Part shown: positions 26,729 to 35,650 of the stretch, one piece after another
How the letters are laid out: each line of letters starts with the position of its first letter
How positions within the stretch are numbered: the first letter of the stretch is position 1
From: Bacteroidia bacterium
GTDB lineage: Bacteria > Bacteroidota > Bacteroidia > Bacteroidales > Prolixibacteraceae
DNA: 36,199 bases
Direction: 5' to 3'
Assembly: GCA_025358025.1 (NCBI GenBank)
Contig: JANYKW010000170.1
Span: 1-36,199 of the forward strand
Translations under genes and position numbers: made by a program
Notes under the pieces: generated by a model
Seen by the model: only the letters and a program-made list of their open reading frames with translations
What the model was told of the DNA's origin: nothing
The model's database searches: none

Positions 26729-26761
26729 TAAATTAATATTCATCCCTTAAAAAAAGAAAAA

Positions 26762-27640
26762 ATGAATTGTACGAATGCCAATCAAATTAACATCGCCGGA
26801 TTTCTCCAAAGCAGGGGAATCCGTCCAAAAAAAGTAGCCGGAAATAGTTTCTGGTACTGCTCTCCCCTTCGTAATGAGAAGACACCAAGCTTCAAGGTTG
26901 ACAGAATCAAGAACCTCTGGTATGATTTTGGGACTTCTACCGGAGGAGGGCTGTTGGATCTAGTTTGTAAGATCTACAATGTTGATCTTTCGGGAGCATT
27001 GCTGATCTTATCCGGAGCACAGATAGAAAAAACTGTCTTACCTCCTCATGAGGGTATGTCTGAGAAACATTTACAGGAAACAAAACTGGAGATCATCAGC
27101 ATGCAGCCTTTACACAATCCTGCTTTGATTCAATACCTGGGTCAAAGAAAGATAAACCATCATATTGCTTCCCTTTATTGCAGGGAAGCGCACTATCGAA
27201 CTTACGCTACAGGAAAGGAATTTTTTGCGCTAGCCTTTGAGAATAACCGCCATGGGTATGAACTAAGAAGTAAATATTTTAAGGGTTCTACCTCCCCCAA
27301 AGATATTACAACGCTAAGAAGTATAGACCCAAGCGGGGTCCATGTTTTTGAGGGATTTATGGATTTTCTCTCAGCCCTGACCGATGCCGATGTCCCATGT
27401 ACCACTTACGACACCATTATACTCAACGGTGTTGGATTCACTGACAGATTTATGAGACTTATGCCCAGGTATAGCAATATATATCTGTTCCTGGATAACG
27501 ATACGGCAGGGAAAGAAGCCTGCCGCAGGATACAAGAGCTCAGACCTGATGCCGAGAACTGCTCACAGAGAATTTTCCCCCAGTACAAGGACTTCAATGA
27601 ATTCCTTCTCAATCAAGCTTCCCAATCACCACTTCAATAA
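26762..27640 (+). CDS. Mobile-element primase with CHC2-like N terminus and Toprim domain
   Basis: A 292-residue DnaG-type primase relative of the kind carried by Bacteroidota mobile elements. The N-terminal CHC2-like region reads YCSPLRNEKTPSFKVD (residues 32-47) then WYDFGTSTGGGLLDLV (53-68). It keeps the fold signature EKTPSF but has lost the zinc ligands: the CxxH becomes CSPL and the second CxxC is replaced by FGTST. The Toprim core follows, with FEGFMDFLSAL near 196 and LFLDNDTAGKEACRRI near 243, supplying the catalytic Glu and the Asp pair. It lies downstream of the repeat cluster and the helicase gene, together forming a small replication module. Confidence 0.85.
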   Translation: MNCTNANQINIAGFLQSRGIRPKKVAGNSFWYCSPLRNEKTPSFKVDRIKNLWYDFGTSTGGGLLDLVCKIYNVDLSGALLILSGAQIEKTVLPPHEGMSEKHLQETKLEIISMQPLHNPALIQYLGQRKINHHIASLYCREAHYRTYATGKEFFALAFENNRHGYELRSKYFKGSTSPKDITTLRSIDPSGVHVFEGFMDFLSALTDADVPCTTYDTIILNGVGFTDRFMRLMPRYSNIYLFLDNDTAGKEACRRIQELRPDAENCSQRIFPQYKDFNEFLLNQASQSPLQ

Positions 27641-27697
27641 ATCCTCAGGAGTTTACTATAAATCATTTAATAATTTCATATTTTAAATTTTATCCTT

Positions 27698-28312
27698 ATG
27701 AGTAATTTTTCTATTGAAGATCTTCATTACGAAGAGATTAAGACTTACTTCCTCACCACGGAGCAATCCACCCTGCCCAAATCAAAGCAGGAAATCCTGG
27801 ACAGGGCTGTATCCGCTTTCAAAATTCTTGAGAAAAATCCTGTGACAAAACATGCAGTTGGTATTTTACGTTCGCTTTATCCGAAGATTTCAAGAAGTAC
27901 GGCATACAGGGACATTATCCTTGCCCAAAGGCTCTTCAATACTGTACATACATTTAATTATGACTTCTGGCGAACCTGGCTGATTAAAGACATTGTTAAG
28001 AACATTCAAGTCTGCCTGGCAAAAAACGACAAGGCATCAATGGAAGTAATTGCCATGGAAAATGTCAACCTGATCAAGCTCATTGGTCCCAAACCCGAGG
28101 ACCAGGAGGATCCCAGGCGGAATGAGAAACGTGAATTCTATATCACAGCATCGACCTTCGGTCGTAACGACAATATCGACATGGAAGAACTAAGGAATCT
28201 TCCGGTAACCTCAGCCAAGGAGCTGACTAGAATCATGCGATCAGCTCTTAAGTCAGAAAAAAAGGACTTCAGAGAAAAAACCCGGCAATTGATCGATTCT
28301 CTTCGGCCTTGA
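27698..28312 (+). CDS. Uncharacterised HTH-like protein of the mobile module
   Basis: A 204-residue soluble, charged, mostly helical protein not assigned to a family. ILRSLYPKISRSTAYRDIILAQRLFNTV (residues 49-76) looks like a helix-turn-helix of the kind found in phage small-terminase or transposon accessory proteins; the C terminus is Lys/Arg/Glu-rich. It starts 57 bases after the primase stop, on the same strand, and is followed by a 408-base non-coding stretch with a large hairpin. Plausible roles are a repeat-binding initiator, a regulator or a packaging/mobilisation helper; none can be shown from sequence. Confidence 0.6.
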   Translation: MSNFSIEDLHYEEIKTYFLTTEQSTLPKSKQEILDRAVSAFKILEKNPVTKHAVGILRSLYPKISRSTAYRDIILAQRLFNTVHTFNYDFWRTWLIKDIVKNIQVCLAKNDKASMEVIAMENVNLIKLIGPKPEDQEDPRRNEKREFYITASTFGRNDNIDMEELRNLPVTSAKELTRIMRSALKSEKKDFREKTRQLIDSLRP

Positions 28313-28326
28313 CGCCCCACAATGGT

Positions 28327-28386
28327 ATCCCTTATAAGGACTGACTGACTTGTCCTCCGGACTGTCAATCTATCCTTGTAAGGGAT
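28327..28386. repeat. 14-bp inverted repeat downstream of the HTH-like gene
   Basis: ATCCCTTATAAGGA (28327-28340) pairs with TCCTTGTAAGGGAT (28373-28386) over all 14 positions, with one G-T wobble, around a 32-base loop. The loop contains GACTGACTGACTTGTCC. There is no T-tract, so a classical intrinsic terminator is less likely than a protein-binding site, oriT-like hairpin or element boundary. Confidence 0.7.
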
Positions 28387-28695
28387 TGGTTTAGGACTGC
28401 ATTCCGCTAAATTTTCCTCCCGTTTCTACCTGCTTTCCCCTTCCTTTTTATTGGTTTTGTGCCCTGTTACAGCCCATTTAAGCCACCCTCAGCCGTGCGA
28501 TGGCCTGCCTGCTCGATTCATATATCCGTAAAAATCCGCTCTTTTTTCCTCCGATTCGATAGGGCGAGTTCGGTTTGATTTTTGAGGGGAGTGGGTAGCT
28601 ATTTCTGATGGCTGGGAAATATCTGCGAAATAATCGATTGATAATGCTCGGGATTTTAAATATTTTTTTAATTATTTTTATTGAAGAAGTTGACT

Positions 28696-28703
28696 TATTT
28701 TTG
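28696..28703 (+). promoter_or_regulatory. Candidate -7 box for the BREX operon (TATTTTTG)
   Basis: TATTTTTG matches the Bacteroidota TAnnTTTG -7 consensus and lies 17 bases before the brxA ATG, next to the AT-rich tract. A TTG at 28681 is too close to be a standard -33 element. Confidence 0.4.
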
Positions 28704-28720
28704 GACATAGCAATGAAAAC

Positions 28721-29365
28721 ATGACTCAACGTAATTCAGTTTATTCAGCCAGTTTTACTTCTGGTACCGGAGCATTGTTTCATAGGGAAATAAATGCATT
28801 GCTGCCTTTTCTGAATTTAGAAAACACGACTGAGTTATTGAAGCAAGAGGCACTTCAAAATAATGTTCTGTTGGTTAATTCTGAAGTAACCAGACGTAGT
28901 TTGGTTCGACAAATATCTTCAAGGATTAAATATGCTTTTCCTGGATTTTGGGAGATTTATTATTCTTCATCAAATGCTGAACAAGCCTTGATGTTATTCT
29001 ACCTGGCACTAAATTCTGCAACAGTTATTTATGATTTTCATTTTGATATTACCATTCCAGCATGGAAAGGAAGTTCAAGAACTTTTGATTGGTTTAACTA
29101 CCAAATGAAACTTGACCAGTTGGGTGACAAATTTCAAATTGTTGACAAATGGACTCCCGGTACCCGTCATCAGATCATTAAAATATACAAACGAATGTTG
29201 AAAGAAGCCGGATTTCTAAATGAAGAAAACCTCATTCAATCCGGCAAGGATGATAAATTCTTTTTACCGTTCCTGAAGAACCGCCAGCCCTGGTTTCTCG
29301 AAGCTTGTTTTTTGAGTCAAGCTGACCTCGATCGGATTACTAACCTATACAGCCGCTCCTTATGA
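28721..29365 (+). CDS. brxA: BREX protein BrxA (DUF1819)
   Basis: A 214-residue BrxA-family protein, the first gene of type 1 BREX phage-defence loci. Features include the N-terminal YSASFTSGTGALFHREINALLPFL, RRSLVRQISSRIKYAFPGFWEIYYSS in the middle, and the all-helical layout of DUF1819. Characterised BrxA proteins bind DNA; the exact role in defence is not settled. It overlaps brxB by four bases (ATGA at 29362-29365), showing translational coupling. The start at 28721 is preferred; an ATG eight bases earlier is out of frame and closes at once. Confidence 0.9.
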   Translation: MTQRNSVYSASFTSGTGALFHREINALLPFLNLENTTELLKQEALQNNVLLVNSEVTRRSLVRQISSRIKYAFPGFWEIYYSSSNAEQALMLFYLALNSATVIYDFHFDITIPAWKGSSRTFDWFNYQMKLDQLGDKFQIVDKWTPGTRHQIIKIYKRMLKEAGFLNEENLIQSGKDDKFFLPFLKNRQPWFLEACFLSQADLDRITNLYSRSL

Positions 29366-29973
29366 CCATCAACGAATTATATGATCTTCTTTGCGACGAA
29401 GACTTTCAGGATCCCAAAACAGGAAATTTGTTTTTCCCTGCCTACATGTACATCTACGATCCTTCCAAAGAATACCATATCCGGGAGCAGATTCAGCAAA
29501 TAAAAACCCGGTTGATCCGCCCGAATACCTATGTCGATGTATTAATCCTCAACCTGTTTTCCGAGTTCCTGGATTATTTAAAGACCCGGGATTTCGGGGG
29601 AAAAACGCTTTTGGATACACTCTTGCAAAATGAATTAAAAGATTCAGATCGTGTAACTGATTCTCTTCGAAGGGAGGCTGTCCGTGGACAATTTTTATCA
29701 ACCTTGAACGATAAAATCAGACTGCATATCGAGCCTGCCGATGATTTAAAAAAATCGTTTGTCTTTGTGCATGGGTTTGGAGAAATTTATCCCTACCTCA
29801 GGGCCAGTAAATTTCTGAGCAACTTCGAAAAATACATCACCGGATATAAGATCATTCTCTTCTATCCAGGTACGGCAAAAGATTATTATAGCATGTTCGA
29901 CCTGCTGAATGACGAGAATCCATATCGAGCCATCAAACTAATCAATCCGGAAGACCAATTACACCTAAAATAA
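29362..29973 (+). CDS. brxB: BREX protein BrxB (DUF1788)
   Basis: A 203-residue BrxB-family protein, an essential small component of type 1 BREX of unknown enzymatic role. Family features include FFPAYMYIYDPSKEYHIREQ near residues 23-42, IRPNTYVDVLILNLFSEFLDYL, and the C-terminal FVFVHGFGEIYPYLRASKFLSNFE followed by IILFYPGT. The conserved pattern of a small alpha/beta domain matches DUF1788. It is flanked by brxA (4-base overlap) and brxC (14-base gap). Confidence 0.9.
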   Translation: MTINELYDLLCDEDFQDPKTGNLFFPAYMYIYDPSKEYHIREQIQQIKTRLIRPNTYVDVLILNLFSEFLDYLKTRDFGGKTLLDTLLQNELKDSDRVTDSLRREAVRGQFLSTLNDKIRLHIEPADDLKKSFVFVHGFGEIYPYLRASKFLSNFEKYITGYKIILFYPGTAKDYYSMFDLLNDENPYRAIKLINPEDQLHLK

Positions 29974-29987
29974 CTAAACCACCTCAA

Positions 29988-32900
29988 ATGAAACTTGTCC
30001 AGATCTACGAGAAATCAATCGACCGTACAATCAATTCTGCGGTGACAGTCAGCAATCGGGATAAAGAAACCATTGATGCAGAAATTCAAGAGTACGTTTT
30101 TACCAATGAACTGATTGAAAAACTATATTCCTTTTTATCCAATGTCATGTTCAAGAAGAGCAAACGAACAGGCATCTGGATAAACGGCTATTATGGTTCC
30201 GGAAAATCACATTTCATCAAGTACATTGATTTCTGCCTTTCTCAATCAAATAGGGAAAGTGCATTCGATCATTATCTGAAGGCGGTAAAGGAATGTGATG
30301 CTGACTTGTCAGAGGTAACTCCTTCCAATTTGATGAATCTTCGTTCGCAGATAGAAAAATCAAAGGTGGAAACCATCATGTTTAATGTAGAGGATGAAAC
30401 CGATGATGGCAGCGGGGAGCGTTTGAGCCGAATTTTCATCAACATGCTTAACCGGCATCGGGGATATAATTCAGACGATATTCCACTGGCGATCTTGCTT
30501 GAAAAGGAACTAGACAAGCAAGGCGTTTTTGAAAAATTCCAGCAAGTTTTGAAAGAGGAATATAGCTATTTCTGGAGGGGGAATGAACAGAACATTGCCA
30601 GCTTTGCACTCGAATCCATTCTGGATGTTGCCAAGAGGCTTTTACCTTCGCTGGACACCAATTCGCTAACCACGAAGCTAACCAATCCGGATACCTACAA
30701 GGTAGGAATAGCTTCCACCTTGATTCCTGAAATAAAAGATTACCTGAAAGACAAGGAACCCAGTTACCGGTTAATATTCCTGGTGGACGAAATTTCTCAA
30801 TACATTGGAAAGAACAAAGATCTCCTGCTCAATTTCCAAAATATCATCGAGCGGGTCAGTGAAGATTTGAACAACCAGGTTTGGATTGCCGTTACGGCAC
30901 AGCAAACACTCGATAGCGTAACCCATGGAGTTGGAAGCAATGACCCACAGGACGAATTCGGTAAAATTCTGGGGCGTTTCCCCAACGAGTTTCGCATTTC
31001 ACTCGAAAGTTCTGACCCTGCCTTCATCACACAAAAACGTGTACTGGATAAAAATGCCATCGGACGCGCCGCTACAGAATCTTTATACCGAGCCAACAAG
31101 GATGCTGTAGAGCACCAGTTTAAAATGAACCATGATCTGTATAAAGGTTTTAATACTGAAGCCGATTTTGTATTGTCCTATCCTTTTGTTCCTTATCAGT
31201 TCCGCTTAATTGCCGATGTTTTCGAGTCTTTCCAATCTTTGCAATTTGTAATCAAGGAAGTAAAAAACAATGAACGCTCTGTAATAGGGATCACACACTT
31301 TACTGCCCAAGATAATAAAGAGCGTGAAGTAGGCTATTTTATTCCCTTTGATGCCTTCTTCAACAGACAGTTCAATACCAACCTTACTCATCGGGGACGA
31401 AAAGCCATCAGTCAGGCAACGCAGCTAACCTACGTTAAAAATAATGCGTTTGCCAAAAGGGTGGTCAATGTGCTCTTTATGATCTCAAACCTGGCAGAAG
31501 CAAACCGGCAAACTTTTCCTTCGACCATCGAAAACATGACCTTGTTGCTCATGTCAGATGTTGATCAGAATAAACTTCAACTCCAGAATGAAATAAAGGC
31601 GGCTCTTGAAAAATTGAAGGATGAAAATGTCATCCGTGAGGAAGGCGGAAAGTATTTCTTCTTTAACGAGGATGAAATGGACGTGATGATGCAGGTTCAA
31701 AACACAACGTTGATATACGAAGACAGGCTGGATGAGTTCGACAAATTGATCCGACCACTTTTAAAGGTAGATGCCCGTATCCGTTTTGGACAGAATGATT
31801 TCCGGGTTGCTTACAATATTGATGAGAAAGAGTTTCTCCGAAATGGAAATGTGCAGGTGAAGGTATTGATGCTTGAAAGTGGTAAAGCTGAAGATCGATC
31901 ATTTGGGAATCCAAACACGACCCTGCTACTTTGTGTGAACGAGTGGCTGCTGAGTGATGAAAACCTTCGCAAGGAACTCGATCTTTATTTTAAAACAGAG
32001 AAATACCTACGCTTAAATGGTGATGCCTCTCAGGGAACAAGGGCTCAAACCATCGAGAGCTTCAGAAACAGGAATAAAACCGCTAAACAAAGGTTGGAAG
32101 AATTAATTATTCGCCGATTCCCTGAAACCCGGTTTGTATCCGGTCAGCAGGTGATTGATCCTTCCGCAATAAACGGAAGTAAAACAGCCGATAGGTATCA
32201 AAATATTCTTCAAAAGCACATGGAACTGGTTTACCGGAATCATGCCATGGCTGCCGATTATGCAACCACAGCTGCCGATTTAAAACACAAACTCCCAACC
32301 ATCAAAGCACAATTGCTAACTACCAATGATTTGTCTCAGGCTGAAATCAAAGTCAATGACAAAATTACAAGCATGGGCGGTGAAATGACAGTGGAGGACC
32401 TGATCCGTGATTTTGCGAAAGAGCCGTTTGGATGGAAAGACATCCAAGTGATTCACATTTTGGTTATGCTCCATAAAAAGAAAGTCCGGGAATTCTGCTA
32501 CCGAGGTCAGCCCAGATTCCCAGTGGAGCAGTTTGTGGATAAAGCCTTGATTTCAACCGAGCGGATTGCCTTGACGGTTAAACAGGGCGAAGCAATTTCG
32601 TCAGAATTGATCGAACAGGCAAGGCTCAATTTTAATGAGGTTTTCAATGTTAGCCTGCCGTTGAAGACCGATGCCGGAGAAGTTTTCGAAGAAATGACAA
32701 AAAAAATCCGGCAGGTTCGAATGGATGCAGCAGGAAAAGCAGAAAGCTACATTTCCTACCCTTTCAGAGCTAAATATCATTTGTTACAGAACCAATTGGA
32801 AGAGTTGGAAGAAATACGCGACCCCAAACGTTTTTTCGAAGCTCTTGCAACAAAAATGAACGAAATCAAAACTTCCAGCGATGCCTGTAAACAACTGGAT

Positions 32901-33506
32901 TCTTTCATTGAACGTGCCTTGCCTGAATACAAAACCATCAAACAGTTCTTTACCGATAGCTACGAGAATTTGATTGACCTGTCTGATGGAAATGGCGAGA
33001 AACTGAAGTGGATGGATGACTTCTTTCGATCGGAAGACCCGTCGGTGGATTTCCGCACAGCACGCAAAACCTATGACGAGTTAAAAGCAGCGCTGAATGA
33101 ACGAATGAAGTATTACGCATCTGAGGTGGAGAGGGTCTATACAGAGGCCTTTGATGCACTGGATGCTGAAGCTAAAAAACAAGATGTTTACAATGTCACA
33201 GCCACTCGATCTAACACCATCGATCACCTAAAAAAACAGTACAGTGCTTCTTCCCTAAAACTTGCAATCAGCAATGTCAATAATTTCAGGACCTGCGAAT
33301 TGGAAAAAATATTCAGGGAATCAGAGAAAAGGAAAACGCCTGACGGTGGGCAAGAGATTAAAGAGCCTACCGTAAGGTACAAACCCGGTAAGTCTGCAAA
33401 ATTCAATGTAATATCCAATGAATCAGAACTGGAAGAATATCTTCAGGCACTGCGCGAGGACATGGTTAAAATCCTGAAAGACAAAAAGAAGATCATCCTG
33501 GAATAA
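29988..33506 (+). CDS. brxC: BREX AAA+ ATPase BrxC
   Basis: A 1172-residue ATPase, the large P-loop protein of BREX (PglY/BrxC family). Walker A GYYGSGKSHF begins at residue 68 and Walker B LIFLVDEIS is at 262-270, followed by VWIAVTAQQTLDSV as a sensor-like strand. Length is close to the usual 1200 residues. In BREX it works with PglX, PglZ and BrxB to mark self DNA and block phage replication. The long C-terminal part (from about residue 880) is helical and charged, with coiled-coil stretches. No truncation or frameshift seen. A short hairpin overlaps its stop codon. Confidence 0.93.
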   Translation: MKLVQIYEKSIDRTINSAVTVSNRDKETIDAEIQEYVFTNELIEKLYSFLSNVMFKKSKRTGIWINGYYGSGKSHFIKYIDFCLSQSNRESAFDHYLKAVKECDADLSEVTPSNLMNLRSQIEKSKVETIMFNVEDETDDGSGERLSRIFINMLNRHRGYNSDDIPLAILLEKELDKQGVFEKFQQVLKEEYSYFWRGNEQNIASFALESILDVAKRLLPSLDTNSLTTKLTNPDTYKVGIASTLIPEIKDYLKDKEPSYRLIFLVDEISQYIGKNKDLLLNFQNIIERVSEDLNNQVWIAVTAQQTLDSVTHGVGSNDPQDEFGKILGRFPNEFRISLESSDPAFITQKRVLDKNAIGRAATESLYRANKDAVEHQFKMNHDLYKGFNTEADFVLSYPFVPYQFRLIADVFESFQSLQFVIKEVKNNERSVIGITHFTAQDNKEREVGYFIPFDAFFNRQFNTNLTHRGRKAISQATQLTYVKNNAFAKRVVNVLFMISNLAEANRQTFPSTIENMTLLLMSDVDQNKLQLQNEIKAALEKLKDENVIREEGGKYFFFNEDEMDVMMQVQNTTLIYEDRLDEFDKLIRPLLKVDARIRFGQNDFRVAYNIDEKEFLRNGNVQVKVLMLESGKAEDRSFGNPNTTLLLCVNEWLLSDENLRKELDLYFKTEKYLRLNGDASQGTRAQTIESFRNRNKTAKQRLEELIIRRFPETRFVSGQQVIDPSAINGSKTADRYQNILQKHMELVYRNHAMAADYATTAADLKHKLPTIKAQLLTTNDLSQAEIKVNDKITSMGGEMTVEDLIRDFAKEPFGWKDIQVIHILVMLHKKKVREFCYRGQPRFPVEQFVDKALISTERIALTVKQGEAISSELIEQARLNFNEVFNVSLPLKTDAGEVFEEMTKKIRQVRMDAAGKAESYISYPFRAKYHLLQNQLEELEEIRDPKRFFEALATKMNEIKTSSDACKQLDSFIERALPEYKTIKQFFTDSYENLIDLSDGNGEKLKWMDDFFRSEDPSVDFRTARKTYDELKAALNERMKYYASEVERVYTEAFDALDAEAKKQDVYNVTATRSNTIDHLKKQYSASSLKLAISNVNNFRTCELEKIFRESEKRKTPDGGQEIKEPTVRYKPGKSAKFNVISNESELEEYLQALREDMVKILKDKKKIILE

Positions 33507-33521
33507 GGATTATCCCTTATT
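33502..33521 (+). terminator. Weak hairpin at the end of brxC
   Basis: AATAAGG (33502-33508) and CCTTATT (33515-33521) pair perfectly around a 6-base loop and are followed by TTAT. The left arm includes the brxC stop codon. The stem is short and AT-rich, so it could attenuate rather than terminate transcription before the accessory gene. Confidence 0.4.
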
Positions 33522-33568
33522 TTATACAAATTTGACTAAAAATTACCCTCATTCGACAATTTAAGTTA

Positions 33569-35506
33569 ATGGAAAACATCCAACTTTCACTCTTCGATGC
33601 GTACGAACACCCCTTTATATTAAAGGTTTTTAATTCATTTCCTGAAAGTGAATCGGATGAAGTGGAGTACAAATTAGCCGAAGGAGGTTTTCCGGATGAA
33701 TTCTGGAAAACCTATTCTGCTTTTGCCAATAGTAAGGGAGGTATTATTGTTTTTGGTGTAAAAGAGCGCAAAAATGATTTTATTTTTGAAGGTATACCTG
33801 CAAATAAAATTGGAACCTATAAAAAAGCATTTTGGGATAATGCGAATAATCCTCAAAAAATATCATTAAATTTATTATCTGATACAGATCTGATTGATTT
33901 CACTTTTGAAGGAAAGCATTTCCTCGCATTCAGAGTACCCGCTGCAATGCGTGTTCAACGCCCTGTTTATATTACAACTAATCCATTTGATAATACATAC
34001 AAACGAAATTACGAGGGTGATTATAAATGCACTCGCGAAGAAGTAAGAAGAATGCTTGCCGATGCTGACTTAACGGTTCAGCCTGACAGTCGCATTCTGG
34101 ATGGTTATTCCATGGACGACTTTGATTTGAATAGCATTCGCCAATATAAACAGTTATTTGCTTCTACTCACTCTGGTCACCCATGGTTATTGCTCGACGA
34201 TCTTGGCTTTCTTTCAAAATTGGGCGCTTTTCGATTAGATCGTAAAACCAAAAAAGAGGGGGCTACTGTAGCTGGCATGTTAATGTTTGGCAAAACAAAT
34301 AGTATCACTGACACGGAATGTTGCCCTAACTTCTTTCCCGATTACAGGGAAATATTAAGTCTTGACCCACAGATTAGATGGACGGATAGAATTTATCCGG
34401 ATGGGAATTGGGAAGCCAATTTATTTCAATTCTATCGCATGGTGTGGCCAAAACTTGCTTCGAGTTTACCTAAACCATTTCAGATCAAGGATGGTGTTCG
34501 TCAGGATGAAACTCCTGCTCACATTGCCTTGCGTGAAGCCTTTGTTAACGCATTAATCCATACCGACTATTCAGCCCCAAACAATATTGTGATTGAACAA
34601 CGCATTGATAATTACAGGTTTTCAAATCCCGGTACTTTATTGGTTTCCATTAAACAATATTACCAAGGGGGAACAAGCGAATGTAGAAATACGACCCTTC
34701 AAAAAATGTTTTTGATGATTGGTAGTGCAGAGAAAGCAGGCAGTGGCGTGAATAAAATTATTTATGGATGGGAATACGCACAATGGCGTCGTCCGTATTT
34801 AATCATAGAATCACAGCCGGACAGATTAATTCTTGAACTTCCAAAGTTTAGTATTTTACCTGAGGAAACATTACACTCACTTCGTGAACTTTTTGGTGAC
34901 AAAGTGGATGTTTTAGGTAAAGATGAATTGAATATTTTAGCCATTTGTCAGATAGAAGGTGAAGTAAATAACAATCGTCTGCAAGACTCAATTAACAAGC
35001 ATAGAACCGATATCACTAAGATTCTCCAGGAACTATGTAAAGAGGGTTTCTTGCTGTCTGAAAACAAAAGTAGATGGACAACTTATCATTTGAATACGGA
35101 TTATGAAAACGATGTTGAGAAAGAATCGAATATAAACCTTGACACCTCGGCTGTCAACCTTGATAGTTCGGCAACCGCTGCCAATGTTCCTGATTATAAG
35201 AACAGAAAGGAAACTTCGTCGTCTGACTCCTTGGTACCTAACCTTGACACCTTGGCACCTAACCTTGACACCTCGAAACGAAAAAATTCTAAAAAACTGT
35301 CGAAAGAGGAGCTTCATAAGCTTATAATAGAGGCATGCAAATCAAACTATATTTCAATTGAACAAATAGCTTTGGCTGTGAATAGAAGCCAGGCATATCT
35401 TCAAAATGAAGTTTTACCAATCCTTGTAAGTAATGGAAAATTAGAAAGGTTATATCCCGACAATCCAAATCACCCGAATCAAGCATATAAAACTCAAGCT
35501 GAATAA
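33569..35506 (+). CDS. Schlafen AlbA_2 / HATPase_c_4 protein inserted in the BREX locus
   Basis: A 645-residue protein with an N-terminal Schlafen AlbA_2 domain (about residues 25-170), seen in ESDEVEYKLAEGGFPDEFWKTYSAFANSKGG and IIVFGVKERK. A GHKL-type ATPase-like domain (about 310-400) contains HIALREAFVNALIHTDY and the glycine-rich GSAEKAGSGVNKI. A winged-helix region follows (about 445-510). A low-complexity linker with repeated NLDT/NLDS words (about 521-570) leads to a C-terminal helical segment. AlbA_2/AAA_4 proteins are often called transcriptional regulators or RecG-like and recur in defence islands. It sits between brxC and pglX, a position usually without a gene, with a 62-base upstream gap and visibly more AT-rich DNA than its neighbours. 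Role in BREX is inferred. Confidence 0.82.
   Translation: MENIQLSLFDAYEHPFILKVFNSFPESESDEVEYKLAEGGFPDEFWKTYSAFANSKGGIIVFGVKERKNDFIFEGIPANKIGTYKKAFWDNANNPQKISLNLLSDTDLIDFTFEGKHFLAFRVPAAMRVQRPVYITTNPFDNTYKRNYEGDYKCTREEVRRMLADADLTVQPDSRILDGYSMDDFDLNSIRQYKQLFASTHSGHPWLLLDDLGFLSKLGAFRLDRKTKKEGATVAGMLMFGKTNSITDTECCPNFFPDYREILSLDPQIRWTDRIYPDGNWEANLFQFYRMVWPKLASSLPKPFQIKDGVRQDETPAHIALREAFVNALIHTDYSAPNNIVIEQRIDNYRFSNPGTLLVSIKQYYQGGTSECRNTTLQKMFLMIGSAEKAGSGVNKIIYGWEYAQWRRPYLIIESQPDRLILELPKFSILPEETLHSLRELFGDKVDVLGKDELNILAICQIEGEVNNNRLQDSINKHRTDITKILQELCKEGFLLSENKSRWTTYHLNTDYENDVEKESNINLDTSAVNLDSSATAANVPDYKNRKETSSSDSLVPNLDTLAPNLDTSKRKNSKKLSKEELHKLIIEACKSNYISIEQIALAVNRSQAYLQNEVLPILVSNGKLERLYPDNPNHPNQAYKTQAE
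35143..35278 (+). repeat. Imperfect CCTTGACACCT repeats inside the AlbA_2 gene
   Basis: Four related in-frame units of AACCTTGAyA, each encoding Asn-Leu-Asp followed by Thr or Ser, occur in the linker. Two adjacent copies (near 35242 and 35262) share CCTAACCTTGACACCT. Such repeats could expand or contract by slippage in multiples that keep or lose frame. Confidence 0.75.
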
Positions 35507-35650
35507 TGTAAAATCAAATTTTGAGAACTTATGCCTGGGGTACTCAATCTTTATTCCCAAAATGCTGAAATCACCGCCCTTGAACCATAAACCAAAGGCT
35601 AAAGTAAAGAACGCATCGATCTATAATTCCCGTAACCCGAAATATTTCCT

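Larger units (their letters stand above)
28313..28720. other. Non-coding junction between mobile module and BREX genes
   Basis: This 408-base stretch has no credible gene; the one 83-codon minus-strand frame runs into brxA and has no recognisable motif. It contains the hairpin at 28327-28386, a GC-richer block at about 28460-28530, and a strongly AT-rich run at 28640-28690 just before brxA. It may hold an oriT-like or element-boundary sequence as well as the BREX promoter. Confidence 0.55.

Noticed and set aside
28478-28729. Minus-strand 83-codon frame in the BREX upstream spacer
   Set aside because: It begins inside brxA on the opposite strand, would cross the likely BREX promoter, and has no recognisable motif.
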